Below are positions 1 through 8,975 of a stretch of 64,000 bases of DNA, in pieces (position 1 is the first letter of the stretch; each line of letters begins with the position of its first letter). Below the pieces are notes generated by a model that had not been told where the DNA came from, searched no databases, and worked only from the letters and a program-made list of their open reading frames with translations. The DNA is from Paraburkholderia panacisoli. GTDB lineage: Bacteria > Pseudomonadota > Gammaproteobacteria > Burkholderiales > Burkholderiaceae. Both the position numbers and the translations under genes were made by a program. The stretch lies in contig NZ_VTUZ01000005.1 in the NCBI RefSeq assembly GCF_008369935.1, positions 124,001 to 188,000 of the forward strand, read 5' to 3'.

Positions 1-334
1 CCTCGATCAGGCCGGCCGCGGCGAGGTGCACATTGAAGCCGGCCCAGATGCCCGACGCGCCGGTCTCGGCCGCCATCGCGGCGGCAAACGCGTCGGCCTT
101 CGCTTCGAGCGCGTGCGCGGCCTTCGTCAGCAGCGCACGACGCTCGCTCGGGCCGAGCGCCGACCACACCGGGAACGCGGCGGCGGCGGCATCGACGGCG
201 GCCACGGCGTCTTCGACCGTCGCAGCCGGCGCGCGCGTGGCGACCTCGCCGTCGAGAGGGTTGCGACGCTCGAAGGTCGCACCGTTACGCGCCTGCACCT
301 GTTCGCCGCCGATCAGCATCGATACGGTTTTCAT
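1..334 (-). CDS. Aldehyde dehydrogenase, N-terminal part (cut by window edge)
   Basis: The first 111 residues of an NAD(P)-dependent aldehyde dehydrogenase are visible; the rest, including the catalytic Cys, lies left of the window. The start MKTVSMLIGG is preceded by a good GGAG site 6-7 bases upstream. The N-terminal pattern (RNPLDGEVA, then AVDAAAAAFPVWS, then the ERRALL helix) is typical of the family. It lies 33 bases downstream of the benzoylformate decarboxylase gene on the same strand, so by inference it oxidises the aromatic aldehyde made by that enzyme (benzaldehyde to benzoate). The exact substrate cannot be told from this fragment. Confidence 0.85.
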   Translation of the reverse strand, partial: MKTVSMLIGGEQVQARNGATFERRNPLDGEVATRAPAATVEDAVAAVDAAAAAFPVWSALGPSERRALLTKAAHALEAKADAFAAAMAAETGASGIWAGFNVHLAAAGLIE

Positions 335-367
335 CGTCTGTCTCCTTGTTCTGGTGGAAAGTGCCCG

Positions 368-2026
368 TTACGCGACCATCGCTTCGACGAGCATCGGGCC
401 GTTTTTCGGACCGTGCATCGCGAGCGCATTGCGCAACACGTCGGCGAGTTTCGCCGCGTCGCTCACGCGCTCGCCGGGGCAGCCCATGCCCATCGCGAGC
501 GTCACGAAGTCGAGACCCGGCAGGTCCGTGCCCTGCACCGTCTCGCCCGGCGCAAACCCGAATACGGGTGCGAAGTCCTGCAGCGCGGCGTAGCGCGTAT
601 TGTTCAGGATCACGAATGTAATCGGCAGCTGCATCTGCACCGCGCTCCAGATCGCCTGGATCGAGTACATGCTGGAGCCGTCGCCGATCAGCGCGATCAC
701 GCGCTGGCCCGGCCGCGCCAGCGCCACGCCGACCGCCGCCGGCATTCCGTAGCCGAGGCCGCCGCTGTCCATCGTGAGAAATCCACCGGCACGCGTGATG
801 GGCAGGTAGGTTTGCATCACGGGCCGGGCGCTCGGCGCCTCCTCGACGACGATGCCTTCCGGATCGCGCACTTCAGCGAGCGTCTGCAACGCGAACGCCA
901 CCGACATGCGCTCGCCGCTGCCCGCCGGCGGCAGCGCGCGCGGCGGCACGGCGCGCGGCGCGGGCAAGTCGCGCGCTTTCGGCGCGGCGCGCGCGAGCAG
1001 ATCCTGCACGCCGAGCCGCACGTTGCCGACCGCCGCGATGCCTTGCGGCGTCCACGCGGCCACGCCGGGGTCGTCGATCAACTGGCACAGCTGGGCGCCC
1101 AGCGGCACGTGTGGGCCGTTGCCTTCGACGTGATACGTAAACGCGGGCGCGCCGATCACGAAGATCACGTCATGGCCGCCAAGCAACTCGACGATGCGCT
1201 CGCGCATCGCGGGCAGAAAACCTGCAAACAGGCGATGGTTCTCGGGGAAGCTGCAACGGCCCGTCATCGGCGCGACATAGACTCGCGCGTGATGGCGCTC
1301 CGCGAGCCGCACGACGTCCGCCGTCGCATCCGCGCGATCCACCGCGCCGCCAACCACGAACGCGGGCCGCTCGCACGCGTCGAGCAACGCGCCGATGCGC
1401 TCGAGCATCGCGGGCTCGGGACGCATCGTGTGCGCGACCTCGCGCAGCGGCACGGGCTCGGCGGCCTGCTCCCAGTCGTCGGCGGGAATCGACACGAACA
1501 CGGGACCGCGCGGCTCCTGCATCGCGATCGCGTACGCACGCGCTATCGCGAGCGGCACGTCCTGCGCGCGCGCCGGTTCGATGCTCCATTTGACGTAGGG
1601 CTTCGGCAACTCGGTGGCCTGCGTGGCGGCGAGAAACGGATCGAATGGCAGGATCGAGCGCGCCTGCTGGCCGGCGGTGACCACGAGCGGCGTACGGTTG
1701 CGAAACGCCGTGAAGATGTTGCCCATCGCGTTGCCGACACCCGCCGCCGAGTGCAGGTTCACCAGCGCCGCGTTGCCGGTGGCCTGCGCGTAGCCGTCAG
1801 CCATGCCGACCACCACGGCTTCCTGCAGACCCAGCACGTAGCGGAAATCAGCGGGGAAATCGCGGAACATCGGCAACTCGGTCGAACCGGGGTTCGCGAA
1901 GATCGACGTCATGCCGACGCGACGCGCGAAGTCGATGACCGCGTCACGTACGGTCCATGGGCGGGCGCAGCCCGCGCCCTGTTCGTTTGCCTGGCCGTGA
2001 TTCTGTTGCGGCGCGCTGGGTGTCAT
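368..2026 (-). CDS. mdlC: Benzoylformate decarboxylase (ThDP enzyme)
   Basis: 552 aa, usual length for the family. It decarboxylates benzoylformate to benzaldehyde with thiamine diphosphate and Mg, in the mandelate pathway. The residues that mark the family are present: NPGSTELP with Ser48, Glu69 in GLQEAVVVGMADGY, His92 in NLHSAAGVGNAMG, and the second active-site His in CSFPENHRLF. The ThDP/Mg motif GDGSSMYS begins at about residue 448 with a downstream NN. I chose the ATG at 2026 (MTPSAPQQ) because an AGGAGG site lies just upstream; the longer reading frame runs into the promoter region. It is divergent from a LysR gene and followed by an aldehyde dehydrogenase. Confidence 0.88.
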   Translation of the reverse strand: MTPSAPQQNHGQANEQGAGCARPWTVRDAVIDFARRVGMTSIFANPGSTELPMFRDFPADFRYVLGLQEAVVVGMADGYAQATGNAALVNLHSAAGVGNAMGNIFTAFRNRTPLVVTAGQQARSILPFDPFLAATQATELPKPYVKWSIEPARAQDVPLAIARAYAIAMQEPRGPVFVSIPADDWEQAAEPVPLREVAHTMRPEPAMLERIGALLDACERPAFVVGGAVDRADATADVVRLAERHHARVYVAPMTGRCSFPENHRLFAGFLPAMRERIVELLGGHDVIFVIGAPAFTYHVEGNGPHVPLGAQLCQLIDDPGVAAWTPQGIAAVGNVRLGVQDLLARAAPKARDLPAPRAVPPRALPPAGSGERMSVAFALQTLAEVRDPEGIVVEEAPSARPVMQTYLPITRAGGFLTMDSGGLGYGMPAAVGVALARPGQRVIALIGDGSSMYSIQAIWSAVQMQLPITFVILNNTRYAALQDFAPVFGFAPGETVQGTDLPGLDFVTLAMGMGCPGERVSDAAKLADVLRNALAMHGPKNGPMLVEAMVA

Positions 2027-2096
2027 GCGAGGCCTCCTGTCTGGTGAGCGCGAAAATCGAACGGTCATTATCGCGGTAGCCTGGGTCACCGAAAAT

Positions 2097-2117
2097 TGCC
2101 TAAATCGTAAAAAGGCA
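2097..2117. promoter_or_regulatory. LysR-type box in the mdlC/lysR divergent region
   Basis: TGCCT-N11-AGGCA is a perfect T-N11-A dyad, the usual recognition pattern of LysR-type regulators. It lies 71 bases from the mdlC start and 13 bases before the LysR start, so it could serve both activation of mdlC and self-repression of the regulator. The pattern is seen in the sequence; its use is inference. Confidence 0.6.
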
Positions 2118-2129
2118 TTACCTTTCGGC

Positions 2130-3047
2130 ATGACTTACAACCTCCAGCAACTTCAGGCGTTTGCGACGATCGTCGAGAGCGGCAGCCTCGGCCGCGCGGC
2201 GCAAGCCCTGCACATTACCCAGCCGGCTTTGAGCCGGACCATCCGGCGTCTCGAGGAACAGGTCGGCGCGCCGCTTTTCGAGCGCCACTCGCGGGGCATG
2301 CATCTGACCGCGATCGGCGAGGCGCTGCTGCCGCACGCCATCCTCCTGCAACGCGAAGCCGAGCAGGCACGCGAGGAAATCGACGCGTTGCGCGGACTCG
2401 CGCGCGGCACGATCCGCGTGGGTGCGGTGGGCAGCATCGCGAGCCTCGTGCTGCCGCTCGCGGTGAGCGGCGTGCTCGGCAAGTGGCCGAATCTGCGCGT
2501 GCAGATTATCGAAGGCGTATGGGACCGGCTCGCCGATGCGCTCGTCAAGCGCGAGATCGATCTCGCGCTCAGCATGGCCGTGCCCGACACCGGAGAAATC
2601 ACGGCCATCGCCGATTGCCGCTGGGAAGACGCAAGCTACGTGGTCGCGGCGCCCGATCATCCGCTGCGGCGCAAGCCCCACCTCACGCTCGCCGACACGC
2701 TGGACGAACGTTGGGCGATTCCGCCGCGCGGCACCGGACCGTTCGAGCACATGCAGCGCGTCTTTGCGGACCAGGGCCTGGGCCTGCCGAACGTGGTTGT
2801 CGAAACGCGCTCGATCACCGTGTTGAAGAGCCTCGTCGCGCGCTCCGGTTTTTTGAGCTGGATGGCGTCGACGATGTATGTGACCGAGAGCAAGGCTGGC
2901 GTGTTCGATACGCTCGGCTTGCCGGGCGTTGTCGGGCGGCGCACGCTCACGGCGTTCCGACGGCGGCAAGGCATCCTGCCGAGCCCCGCGGTGAAGTTGC
3001 TCGAACAGTTGCGGCAATTGACGGCCGAGGGGGTCGACACCGCCTGA
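2130..3047 (+). CDS. LysR-family transcriptional regulator
   Basis: 305 aa, normal LysR length. The N-terminal winged helix-turn-helix (YNLQQLQAFATIVESGSLG, then ALHITQPALSRTIRRLE, residues about 3-60) is followed by a periplasmic-binding-like effector domain (from about residue 90). The start at 2130 is preferred because the HTH begins directly after it; the frame upstream overlaps mdlC's leader. Its divergent position suggests it controls the mdlC and aldehyde dehydrogenase operon in response to an aromatic acid, but the ligand is not visible. Confidence 0.88.
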   Translation: MTYNLQQLQAFATIVESGSLGRAAQALHITQPALSRTIRRLEEQVGAPLFERHSRGMHLTAIGEALLPHAILLQREAEQAREEIDALRGLARGTIRVGAVGSIASLVLPLAVSGVLGKWPNLRVQIIEGVWDRLADALVKREIDLALSMAVPDTGEITAIADCRWEDASYVVAAPDHPLRRKPHLTLADTLDERWAIPPRGTGPFEHMQRVFADQGLGLPNVVVETRSITVLKSLVARSGFLSWMASTMYVTESKAGVFDTLGLPGVVGRRTLTAFRRRQGILPSPAVKLLEQLRQLTAEGVDTA

Positions 3048-3050
3048 CGC

Positions 3051-3374
3051 ATGAAGCGCGCGAAGGGTACGCCAGGCTATGAGCGCGGACCGGGTTCGGC
3101 CGCGGCATCGCGCTCCTTGTCGGGTCTTGTGTTCACAGCCACTGACTTCCGCCATCCGCCGCTCATTCCCATTCCCGCCGCCGACAGTCCTGCGGCGCTC
3201 GCGAGCGGCGCGCCCGCTTTCGTGCTGCTCGACGTGCGCCGCCCGCCGCTGTTCGCGCAGAGCCACATGCGGGGCGCGCTCAACCTGCCGCACGGCAGGA
3301 TCGTCCCCTGCCGGCCATCGGCTAAATATGACGATTGGCTAAATAAACCCCACGAACGGTCGATAACATGTTGA
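3051..3374 (+). pseudogene. Truncated rhodanese-like remnant
   Basis: This 107-codon frame contains the first half of a rhodanese fold (FVLLDVRRPPLFAQSHMRG, then ALNLPHG) and then loses similarity; the active-site Cys loop that should follow is missing. The tail reads as unrelated sequence up to a stop 30 bases before the next gene. It begins 4 bases after the LysR stop. Best read as a 3'-truncated sulfurtransferase remnant; a functional short protein is unlikely. Confidence 0.5.
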
Positions 3375-3404
3375 CCCGCTTCCTTCCCGGCGGTTGGAAC
3401 TAAC

Positions 3405-5474
3405 ATGCAGAGTTCATATAACTTTTGGCTCGTGGCGATTTCTTTCGTGGTCGCCACGCTGGCGTCATACACGGCGCTCGACCTGACCGGCCGCATTTTC
3501 CTGCTGGCGTCAGCGCGGCTGCGGCACGCGTGGCGCCTGGGCGGCGCGCTCGCGCTCGGCGTCGGCATCTGGTCGATGCACTTCATCGCGATGCTGGCGT
3601 TTTCGCTGCCGATCCCGCTCGGCTACGACCTCGCGACCACTGCCTGCTCGCTCGGGCTCGCGATCGGTGTGTCGTACCTGGCGCTATTCGTCACGACCCA
3701 GGCCCGGCTCACACCCGGCCGCCTGCTGGCAGGCGGCGTGCTGATGGGCTTCGGCATCGCCGGCATGCACTACACCGGCATGGCGGCGCTGCAGATGACG
3801 CCCGCGATCCACTACCAGCCGGCGTGGTTCGCAGGCTCGCTGGTGATTGCGATCGGCGCGTCGAGCGCCGCGCTGTGGATGGCGCAGGCGCTCAGCAATG
3901 ACGAAGCGCGACACGTGGTGCGCAAGCGCTTCGCTGCGGCGCTGGTGATGGGCATCGCGATCAGCGGCATGCACTACGCGGGCATGGCCGCGGCCGACTT
4001 CGCACCAGGCGCCATCTGCGGCGCGGCCAAAGACGTGAATGCCGCATGGCTCGCGACCTCGCTGATCCTGCTCACGTTCGCGATCCTGATCCTCACGCTG
4101 ATGCTGTCGCGCTTCGACGCGCGCACCAGTTTGCTCACCGGCGCGGTGTCGCGGCTGAACGGACAGATCGTGCGGCTCGCCACCCTCGACACGCTGACCG
4201 GACTGCCGAACCGCAGCACGCTGACCGAGCGCATCGAACGCGCGATCAACGGCTCGCGCCGTCAGCCCGCGTCGTTCGCGATCCTCTTCATGGACCTCGA
4301 CGGCTTCAAGACCATCAACGATTCACTCGGCCACTCGGCCGGCGATGCCGTGCTGTCCGCGTTCGCGCAGCGCCTGCAGCACTGCGTGCGCGCCGCCGAC
4401 ACCGTCGCGCGGCTGGGCGGCGACGAATTCGTGGTGCTGGCGGAAAACCTCGGCTCGCGCGAAGACGCGGCCGCGCTGGCCGAAGCCGTGCTCGAAAGGA
4501 TGCGCCGCGGCATGTGGGCCGATTCGCAGCCGCTGCAGGTCATGCCGAGCATCGGCATCGCGCTTTATCCGCACGACGGCGACACCGTGGAAACGCTGCT
4601 CAAGCACGCGGACGCGGCCATGTACGAAGCCAAGCGCGCGGGCCGCAGCACCTACCGTTTCTTCGAGCGCAGCATGAACGAGGCCGCCACGCGCACGCTG
4701 CAGATTCAGAGCGCGTTGCACGCGGGGCTCGCCGCGGGCCTTTTTTCGCTGGAGTTCCAGCCGAAGTTTCATGGCGGCAACGACTCGCTCGCGGGGGCCG
4801 AAGCGCTGATCCGTTTGCATCACCCGCAATTGGGCACCTTGACGCCGGCCGAGTTCATTCCGATCGCCGAGCGCTCCGGCCAGATCGTGCCGATCGGCTA
4901 CTGGGTCGCGCGCGAAACCTGTCGGCGGATTCGCGGCTGGATCGAACAGGGTCTGCCGGCCATGAAGGTGGCGATCAACCTGTCGCCGCGTCAACTTCTG
5001 CAGCCCGACCTCGTCGCGAACATGCTGGAGATCGTCAAGGCCGAAGGCGTCGCGTGCGAACAGATCATGTTCGAGATCACCGAAACCGTGGCGATGCAGG
5101 ACGCGCAGAAAACCGTCGAGATGATCCACGCGTTTCAGGCGAGCGGCTTTGAGATCGCGATCGACGATTTCGGCACCGGCTATTCGAGCCTCGCTTATCT
5201 GCAGCGTTTTCGCGTGAAGCAATTGAAGATCGACCGCTTCTTCACCAACGGACTCGACGAGCACGGCGCGGAAGGCAGCGCGATCGTGTCGGCCATCATC
5301 GCGCTCGCGCACTCGCTGGAAATGGACGTGGTGGCCGAGGGCGTCGAAACCGAATCGCAACTCGGGCTGCTGCGCTCGATGAGCTGCGACGAGATGCAAG
5401 GCTTCCTGCTCGGCAAGCCCGTCAGCGCTGACGACTTCGGCGCGCTGCTGAGGGGACGCATGATGGCCGCGTGA
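3405..5474 (+). CDS. MHYT-GGDEF-EAL cyclic-di-GMP synthase/phosphodiesterase
   Basis: 689 aa inner-membrane protein. Residues 1-230 are an MHYT sensor of seven membrane segments, with WSMHFIAM, GMHYTGMAAL and GMHYAGMAAA; such domains are thought to sense O2, CO or NO through copper. A GGDEF domain follows (about 255-425) with intact RLGGDEF and an upstream RAAD inhibitory site five residues before it. The EAL domain (about 440-685) keeps EAL, NLSPRQL, the DDFGTGYSSL metal loop, KIDRFF and AEGVE. Both activities could therefore work; which dominates cannot be told. It stands alone between the rhodanese remnant and the convergent bactofilin gene. Confidence 0.93.
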   Translation: MQSSYNFWLVAISFVVATLASYTALDLTGRIFLLASARLRHAWRLGGALALGVGIWSMHFIAMLAFSLPIPLGYDLATTACSLGLAIGVSYLALFVTTQARLTPGRLLAGGVLMGFGIAGMHYTGMAALQMTPAIHYQPAWFAGSLVIAIGASSAALWMAQALSNDEARHVVRKRFAAALVMGIAISGMHYAGMAAADFAPGAICGAAKDVNAAWLATSLILLTFAILILTLMLSRFDARTSLLTGAVSRLNGQIVRLATLDTLTGLPNRSTLTERIERAINGSRRQPASFAILFMDLDGFKTINDSLGHSAGDAVLSAFAQRLQHCVRAADTVARLGGDEFVVLAENLGSREDAAALAEAVLERMRRGMWADSQPLQVMPSIGIALYPHDGDTVETLLKHADAAMYEAKRAGRSTYRFFERSMNEAATRTLQIQSALHAGLAAGLFSLEFQPKFHGGNDSLAGAEALIRLHHPQLGTLTPAEFIPIAERSGQIVPIGYWVARETCRRIRGWIEQGLPAMKVAINLSPRQLLQPDLVANMLEIVKAEGVACEQIMFEITETVAMQDAQKTVEMIHAFQASGFEIAIDDFGTGYSSLAYLQRFRVKQLKIDRFFTNGLDEHGAEGSAIVSAIIALAHSLEMDVVAEGVETESQLGLLRSMSCDEMQGFLLGKPVSADDFGALLRGRMMAA

Positions 5475-5518
5475 GCACGCCGGCTCGCTTGCAGTCTTGT
5501 TGCGGTACGCAGGCTGTG

Positions 5519-5989
5519 CTAGCCGGCCTTGCGTTCGCTATGCTCGCTATGTGCGTTATGTTCGTCGCGTGAGGATTCGTTCGCCGTGACCAGAAGCGGC
5601 GGCGCAGCCTGCACGATCTGCGCCGCTTCACGCCGCGTGAGCTTGCCGTCCACCGACGCGCCGCAATCCATCCTCAGTTGCTGGTAATAGATGTTGCCGA
5701 CCACATGCGCGTTGCCCTGCAACTCGACGAAGTGATCGGCAATCAGATCGCCGACGATCCTGCCGTTGACCACCACGTCGTAACCGTGCACGGTGCCCTC
5801 GATCGAGCCACGGTCGCTCAGCACCAGCAGCGCCTGGCTGCCCGGCGCGCCGCTGACGTTGCCCTTCACGTGGCCGTCCATGCGCAGGCCCTCGCTGAAC
5901 TGAAGGTCGCCTGTGATGCGCACGTCCTGGGCGATCAGGGTCGCGAGCCTGGTCTGTTCGATGCCCGTGTGTTTTTTCTTGCTAAACAT
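5519..5989 (-). CDS. Bactofilin (polymer-forming cytoskeletal protein)
   Basis: 156 aa with the right-handed beta-helix core of bactofilins (residues about 20-125: LIAQDVRITGDLQFSEGLRM, DGHVKGNV, GTVHGYDVVVNGRIVGDL, VVGNIYYQQL) between short disordered ends. Bactofilins form nucleotide-free filaments and often direct cell-wall enzymes; the M23 peptidase two genes upstream on the same strand is a common partner, so a joint role in local wall remodelling is likely. Spacing to the upstream gene is 119 bases. Confidence 0.92.
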   Translation of the reverse strand: MFSKKKHTGIEQTRLATLIAQDVRITGDLQFSEGLRMDGHVKGNVSGAPGSQALLVLSDRGSIEGTVHGYDVVVNGRIVGDLIADHFVELQGNAHVVGNIYYQQLRMDCGASVDGKLTRREAAQIVQAAPPLLVTANESSRDEHNAHSEHSERKAG

Positions 5990-6108
5990 AATGGTTTCCT
6001 GGAAATAAAAAGGATCGTCGCGTGATGGCGCTGGGCCGACGGGACGGGTGGTTTGTTGCGGTGGCTAGTTGAGGCGACTCGTCTAGATCGACCCGCTGCA
6101 GCGCTCGC

Positions 6109-6519
6109 TCAATGTCGCGGCGTGCCGGGCCGCGCGTTGCTCTGACCGCGCAAAAACTGCAATTCCGCACTGAGCCGGGCGACCTCGGCGGCGGCGCTGT
6201 CCGCTGCCTTCTGCACCGCCGCGCGCGCGGCCGACTCCTCCGCCAGCGCCAGCCGCGCACGGGCCAGCTCCGTCTGCTGGTTGCCTTCGTCGACGGATTC
6301 AGCCGCGCATGACTTCACCGCCGCGCCGCCGCGCGACGCGTGCCAGCCGGCCAGCGCGGTCGCGCCGAGCACGGCGCTGAGCAGACACGCGGCGGACCAT
6401 AAGGCGATTCGCCAGGCCAATGGCCGCGCAGGCTGCAACGTATAGTCGCGCCGGCTGAGACCGTGCGCGATGCGGCCTGCCCGGCGATCGACGCGCCGGC
6501 CGATGCGCCACTCAGCCAT
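6109..6519 (-). CDS. Single-pass membrane protein with coiled coil
   Basis: 136 aa. The start at 6519 overlaps the end of the M23 peptidase gene by 8 bases, pointing to coupled translation. Residues about 48-72 (ALWSAACLLSAVLGATALAG) are a membrane segment; after it comes an Ala/Glu-rich coiled coil (QQTELARARLALAEESAA and on). It sits between peptidase and bactofilin, so it may link the two at the membrane, as small coiled-coil proteins do in similar betaproteobacterial clusters. No enzymatic motif is seen. Confidence 0.75.
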   Translation of the reverse strand: MAEWRIGRRVDRRAGRIAHGLSRRDYTLQPARPLAWRIALWSAACLLSAVLGATALAGWHASRGGAAVKSCAAESVDEGNQQTELARARLALAEESAARAAVQKAADSAAAEVARLSAELQFLRGQSNARPGTPRH

Positions 6520-7492
6520 GAGGCGTCGGCGCGAACAGCGCGAGGTAGTCGGCGGGATTGACCGGCGCGCCGTTGACGAGCACTTCGAAATGCAGATGCG
6601 GCCCCGTCGAGCGGCCGGTGGAGCCGACATCGGCAATATATTGGCGCGGCAGCACCAGCTCGCCGACATGCGTGACAATGCGCGACGCGTGACCGTAGCG
6701 CGTCGTGAGCCCGTTGCCGTGATCGATCTCGACCGCGTTCCCGTAGCCCGCCTTCTCGCCGGCGAACACCACGCGGCCGCCCGCGGCCGCCCGAATCGGC
6801 GTGCCGGTCCGGGCGACCAGATCGAGGCCCGGGTGAAAGCTCAATCGATGCGTGAACGGATCGCTGCGATTGCCGAACGACGAGCCAAAGCGAGCGCCGT
6901 CGACGGGCATGCGGCCGGGAAAGGCGGCGTACGCGAGCGCGTGATCGGCGGTCTGCTGCTCCAGCGCCGACAGCGTCGCGGCGATGCAATCGAGCTGTTC
7001 GCGCGTGTGCGCGGCATCGGCGCGGCCGCGCGTGAGCGGCACCAGCTCGCTGCAGCGCCGGGGCGGCAACGCGGGACCGCCTGCGCCGTCGGTGGACGAC
7101 ATGTCGACTGCGGACGCCGGGCCCGGCGTAGCCGGTGCACTCGGCGCACCCGATGCGCGCGGCGCCGGCCGCGGCGTATTCAGGCGAGCTTCGAAATCCC
7201 GCAACGTGTCGACTTGCGCGGTCAGCCGCGCGATGCGCGGCTCGATCTGCGCGACCGACGCGCTCAGTTTGCCGAGTTGATCGATTGCGTAATCGTGTTC
7301 GACGCGCTTGTCGCCGTGCGCGCCGGGCGCTTCATGGACCGGCCAATGCATGCCGATCGCAACGCCCCCGGCAAGCGCCAGCAGCGCCGCGCCGCAAGCT
7401 GCGCCGAGCGCGATCGACAGCGCCGTGCGGCGCGTGACGAAACGGACCGAGCCACTGGAAAGCCAGTTGCCGGCGTGGAACACGGAAGCCAT
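6512..7492 (-). CDS. M23-family metallopeptidase (LytM-type)
   Basis: 326 aa from the ATG at 7492. A membrane anchor near the N-terminus (about 22-50) is followed by a helical linker and a C-terminal M23 domain (about 190-320) with the zinc ligands in HPGLDLVA, the GHAS motif and the final HLHFEV. All catalytic residues are present, so it should be an active peptidoglycan endopeptidase, or an amidase activator, in the periplasm. It heads an operon with the coiled-coil protein and bactofilin. Confidence 0.9.
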   Translation of the reverse strand: MASVFHAGNWLSSGSVRFVTRRTALSIALGAACGAALLALAGGVAIGMHWPVHEAPGAHGDKRVEHDYAIDQLGKLSASVAQIEPRIARLTAQVDTLRDFEARLNTPRPAPRASGAPSAPATPGPASAVDMSSTDGAGGPALPPRRCSELVPLTRGRADAAHTREQLDCIAATLSALEQQTADHALAYAAFPGRMPVDGARFGSSFGNRSDPFTHRLSFHPGLDLVARTGTPIRAAAGGRVVFAGEKAGYGNAVEIDHGNGLTTRYGHASRIVTHVGELVLPRQYIADVGSTGRSTGPHLHFEVLVNGAPVNPADYLALFAPTPHG

Positions 7493-7822
7493 TAACGGCT
7501 CCCCGCGCGCGCCGTGCCCGCGGTGCGAAGGCGTGCAAACGCGGCCCGGCGAACGCATGGCGACATGGACACCGTGAACGCGTGCACGACGCGACGCGAG
7601 GAGAAATGGGACAGGAGATTGGTGAACGGGACTGACTGCATACGACATCCACCGGACACAGGCCGGCGGCGGATAGATTACAAAGGGCGTCGAATATCGC
7701 CCGGCTGCGCGACGCTCCATCTCAAATACGGAGCGGCACGCGGACATGCCGCGTGCGGTGCATCAGCAACGTCCCGCAGGCGCCGCCGCCATTCCCGTTG
7801 CGCAAGCTGTGCGATGATCCGC
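7493..7822. other. 330-base intergenic region
   Basis: It lies between the dapA-like stop and the M23 start, both on the minus strand. The one clear element is a 7-bp hairpin (CACGCGG / CCGCGTG, 7737-7755) without a T-run. The M23 promoter must lie here but I could not pick convincing boxes. Short frames in it lack coding character. Confidence 0.6.
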
Positions 7823-8743
7823 TCAAGCCGATCGTTCGGTATCCTGCACGATTTCGTCAGGCCCATCGAGCATCTTGAGCCGCGCGGCTAGCGTGTCGCT
7901 CGCGCGCGTCATCGGCATGCGCAGTTCATCACGGATCAGCCCTTGCGCGGCGAGCAGTGACTTCACCGGCCCCGGATTCGGTTCGTCGAACGCCGCCTGG
8001 ATCAGCGGCGTGAGCGCGTGAAAAATGCGTCGGCCCTCAGCGAGTTGCCCCTCGGCCAGCGCGCGATACAGCGCGACGAAACGTTCCGGGCGCAGATGCG
8101 CGGACGCCGCGATCGCCCCGCTGCCACCCAAACAAAGGGTGTTGAAGATCGCCATGTCGTCGCCGGCGAGCACTTGCAGGCGGCCGTCGCGGATCAGCGC
8201 GAGCGTGGTGTCGAGCGAACCCGCGCAATCCTTCACAGCGCGAATCCGCGGATGCGCCGCGAGCGTGAGCAGCGTGTCGAGTTCGAGCCGCACGCCGGTG
8301 CGGTACGGAATGTCGTACAGCACGACCGGCTTGTCGCTTGCATCGGCAAGCGCGGTGAAATGGCCGACAATGCCCGCTTGCGACGGCCGGATGTAGTACG
8401 GTGCGGCGATCAGCACGCCGGCGATCGGCAGCGGGTTCAGTTGCCCGATCCGCTCGCGCATGCTCGCCGTGTGATTGCCCGACACGCCGACCAGCACCGG
8501 CAGCGCCCGCGCGGCAGGCGCGTGATGAGCGGCGGCGTGTGCGACGTCGAGAATCGTTGCCAGCACGGCGTCCTGTTCGGCGGCGTCGAGCGCGGCCGGT
8601 TCGCCGGTCGTGCCGAGCGCGACCAGCCCGGCGATGCCCGCGTCGGCATAGCGGCGCACCAGCGCGCGCAAGGCGGCGTGATCGACGGCGCCGTCGGCGA
8701 ACGGCGTGATGAGCGGAACCCAGATACCCGAAAAATCAGACAT
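7823..8743 (-). CDS. dapA: Dihydrodipicolinate synthase family protein
   Basis: 306 aa aldolase-type TIM barrel. It carries the family residues: GTTGE at 44-48 for the keto-acid carboxylate, Tyr143 in YDIPYRTG and the Schiff-base Lys171 in VKDCAG. Chemistry: condensation of pyruvate with aspartate semialdehyde in lysine/diaminopimelate synthesis. The lack of neighbouring lysine genes and the existence of related aldolases (for example N-acetylneuraminate lyase or KDG-type enzymes) leave the substrate open. The prophage begins a little over 200 bases upstream of its start. Confidence 0.82.
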   Translation of the reverse strand: MSDFSGIWVPLITPFADGAVDHAALRALVRRYADAGIAGLVALGTTGEPAALDAAEQDAVLATILDVAHAAAHHAPAARALPVLVGVSGNHTASMRERIGQLNPLPIAGVLIAAPYYIRPSQAGIVGHFTALADASDKPVVLYDIPYRTGVRLELDTLLTLAAHPRIRAVKDCAGSLDTTLALIRDGRLQVLAGDDMAIFNTLCLGGSGAIAASAHLRPERFVALYRALAEGQLAEGRRIFHALTPLIQAAFDEPNPGPVKSLLAAQGLIRDELRMPMTRASDTLAARLKMLDGPDEIVQDTERSA

Positions 8744-8975
8744 GCTTTTACCTCGATGACGCGACCGTATCGATTCCGTTCAGCGGTACGAGGGAAAACT
8801 CAGGGCAGGCCGCAGGCGGGCGGTTGACCGGCTATTCCGTCGCACATCTGACGACGGAACAGACGCACGATGGATTTTCATCCTGCTTTCCGGTCAATCC
8901 AGGCAACGCTTTCAGGATCTTCCTTTTGCACCTGTCTAATGCGCTGTCTAACCGCTGTCTAATAAATTGCTGACC
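8744..8975. other. Host/prophage left junction with hairpin and triple repeat
   Basis: No gene is seen here. A perfect 8-bp inverted repeat (TTCCGTCG / CGACGGAA, loop 9) lies at 8835-8859. Three direct copies of CTGTCTAA lie at 8932, 8944 and 8955, spaced 12 and 11 bases, just beyond the end of the integrase gene. Such helix-turn spacing next to int is typical of arm-type integrase sites, so attL is probably inside this stretch. The matching right site is not in the window, so the core cannot be fixed. Confidence 0.5.

Noticed and set aside
26..2047. 673-codon plus-strand frame over mdlC
   Set aside because: Arg/His-rich shadow of the mdlC codons; low-complexity composition typical of antisense frames in GC-rich DNA.
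2118..3293. 391-codon minus-strand frame over the LysR gene
   Set aside because: Antisense shadow; the plus-strand LysR protein has clear domains.
6470..7495. 341-codon plus-strand frame over the M23 gene
   Set aside because: Arg-rich shadow; the minus strand encodes a peptidase with intact motifs.
8744..8975. tRNA gene as integration target
   Set aside because: No cloverleaf or T-arm sequence could be found at the left junction.
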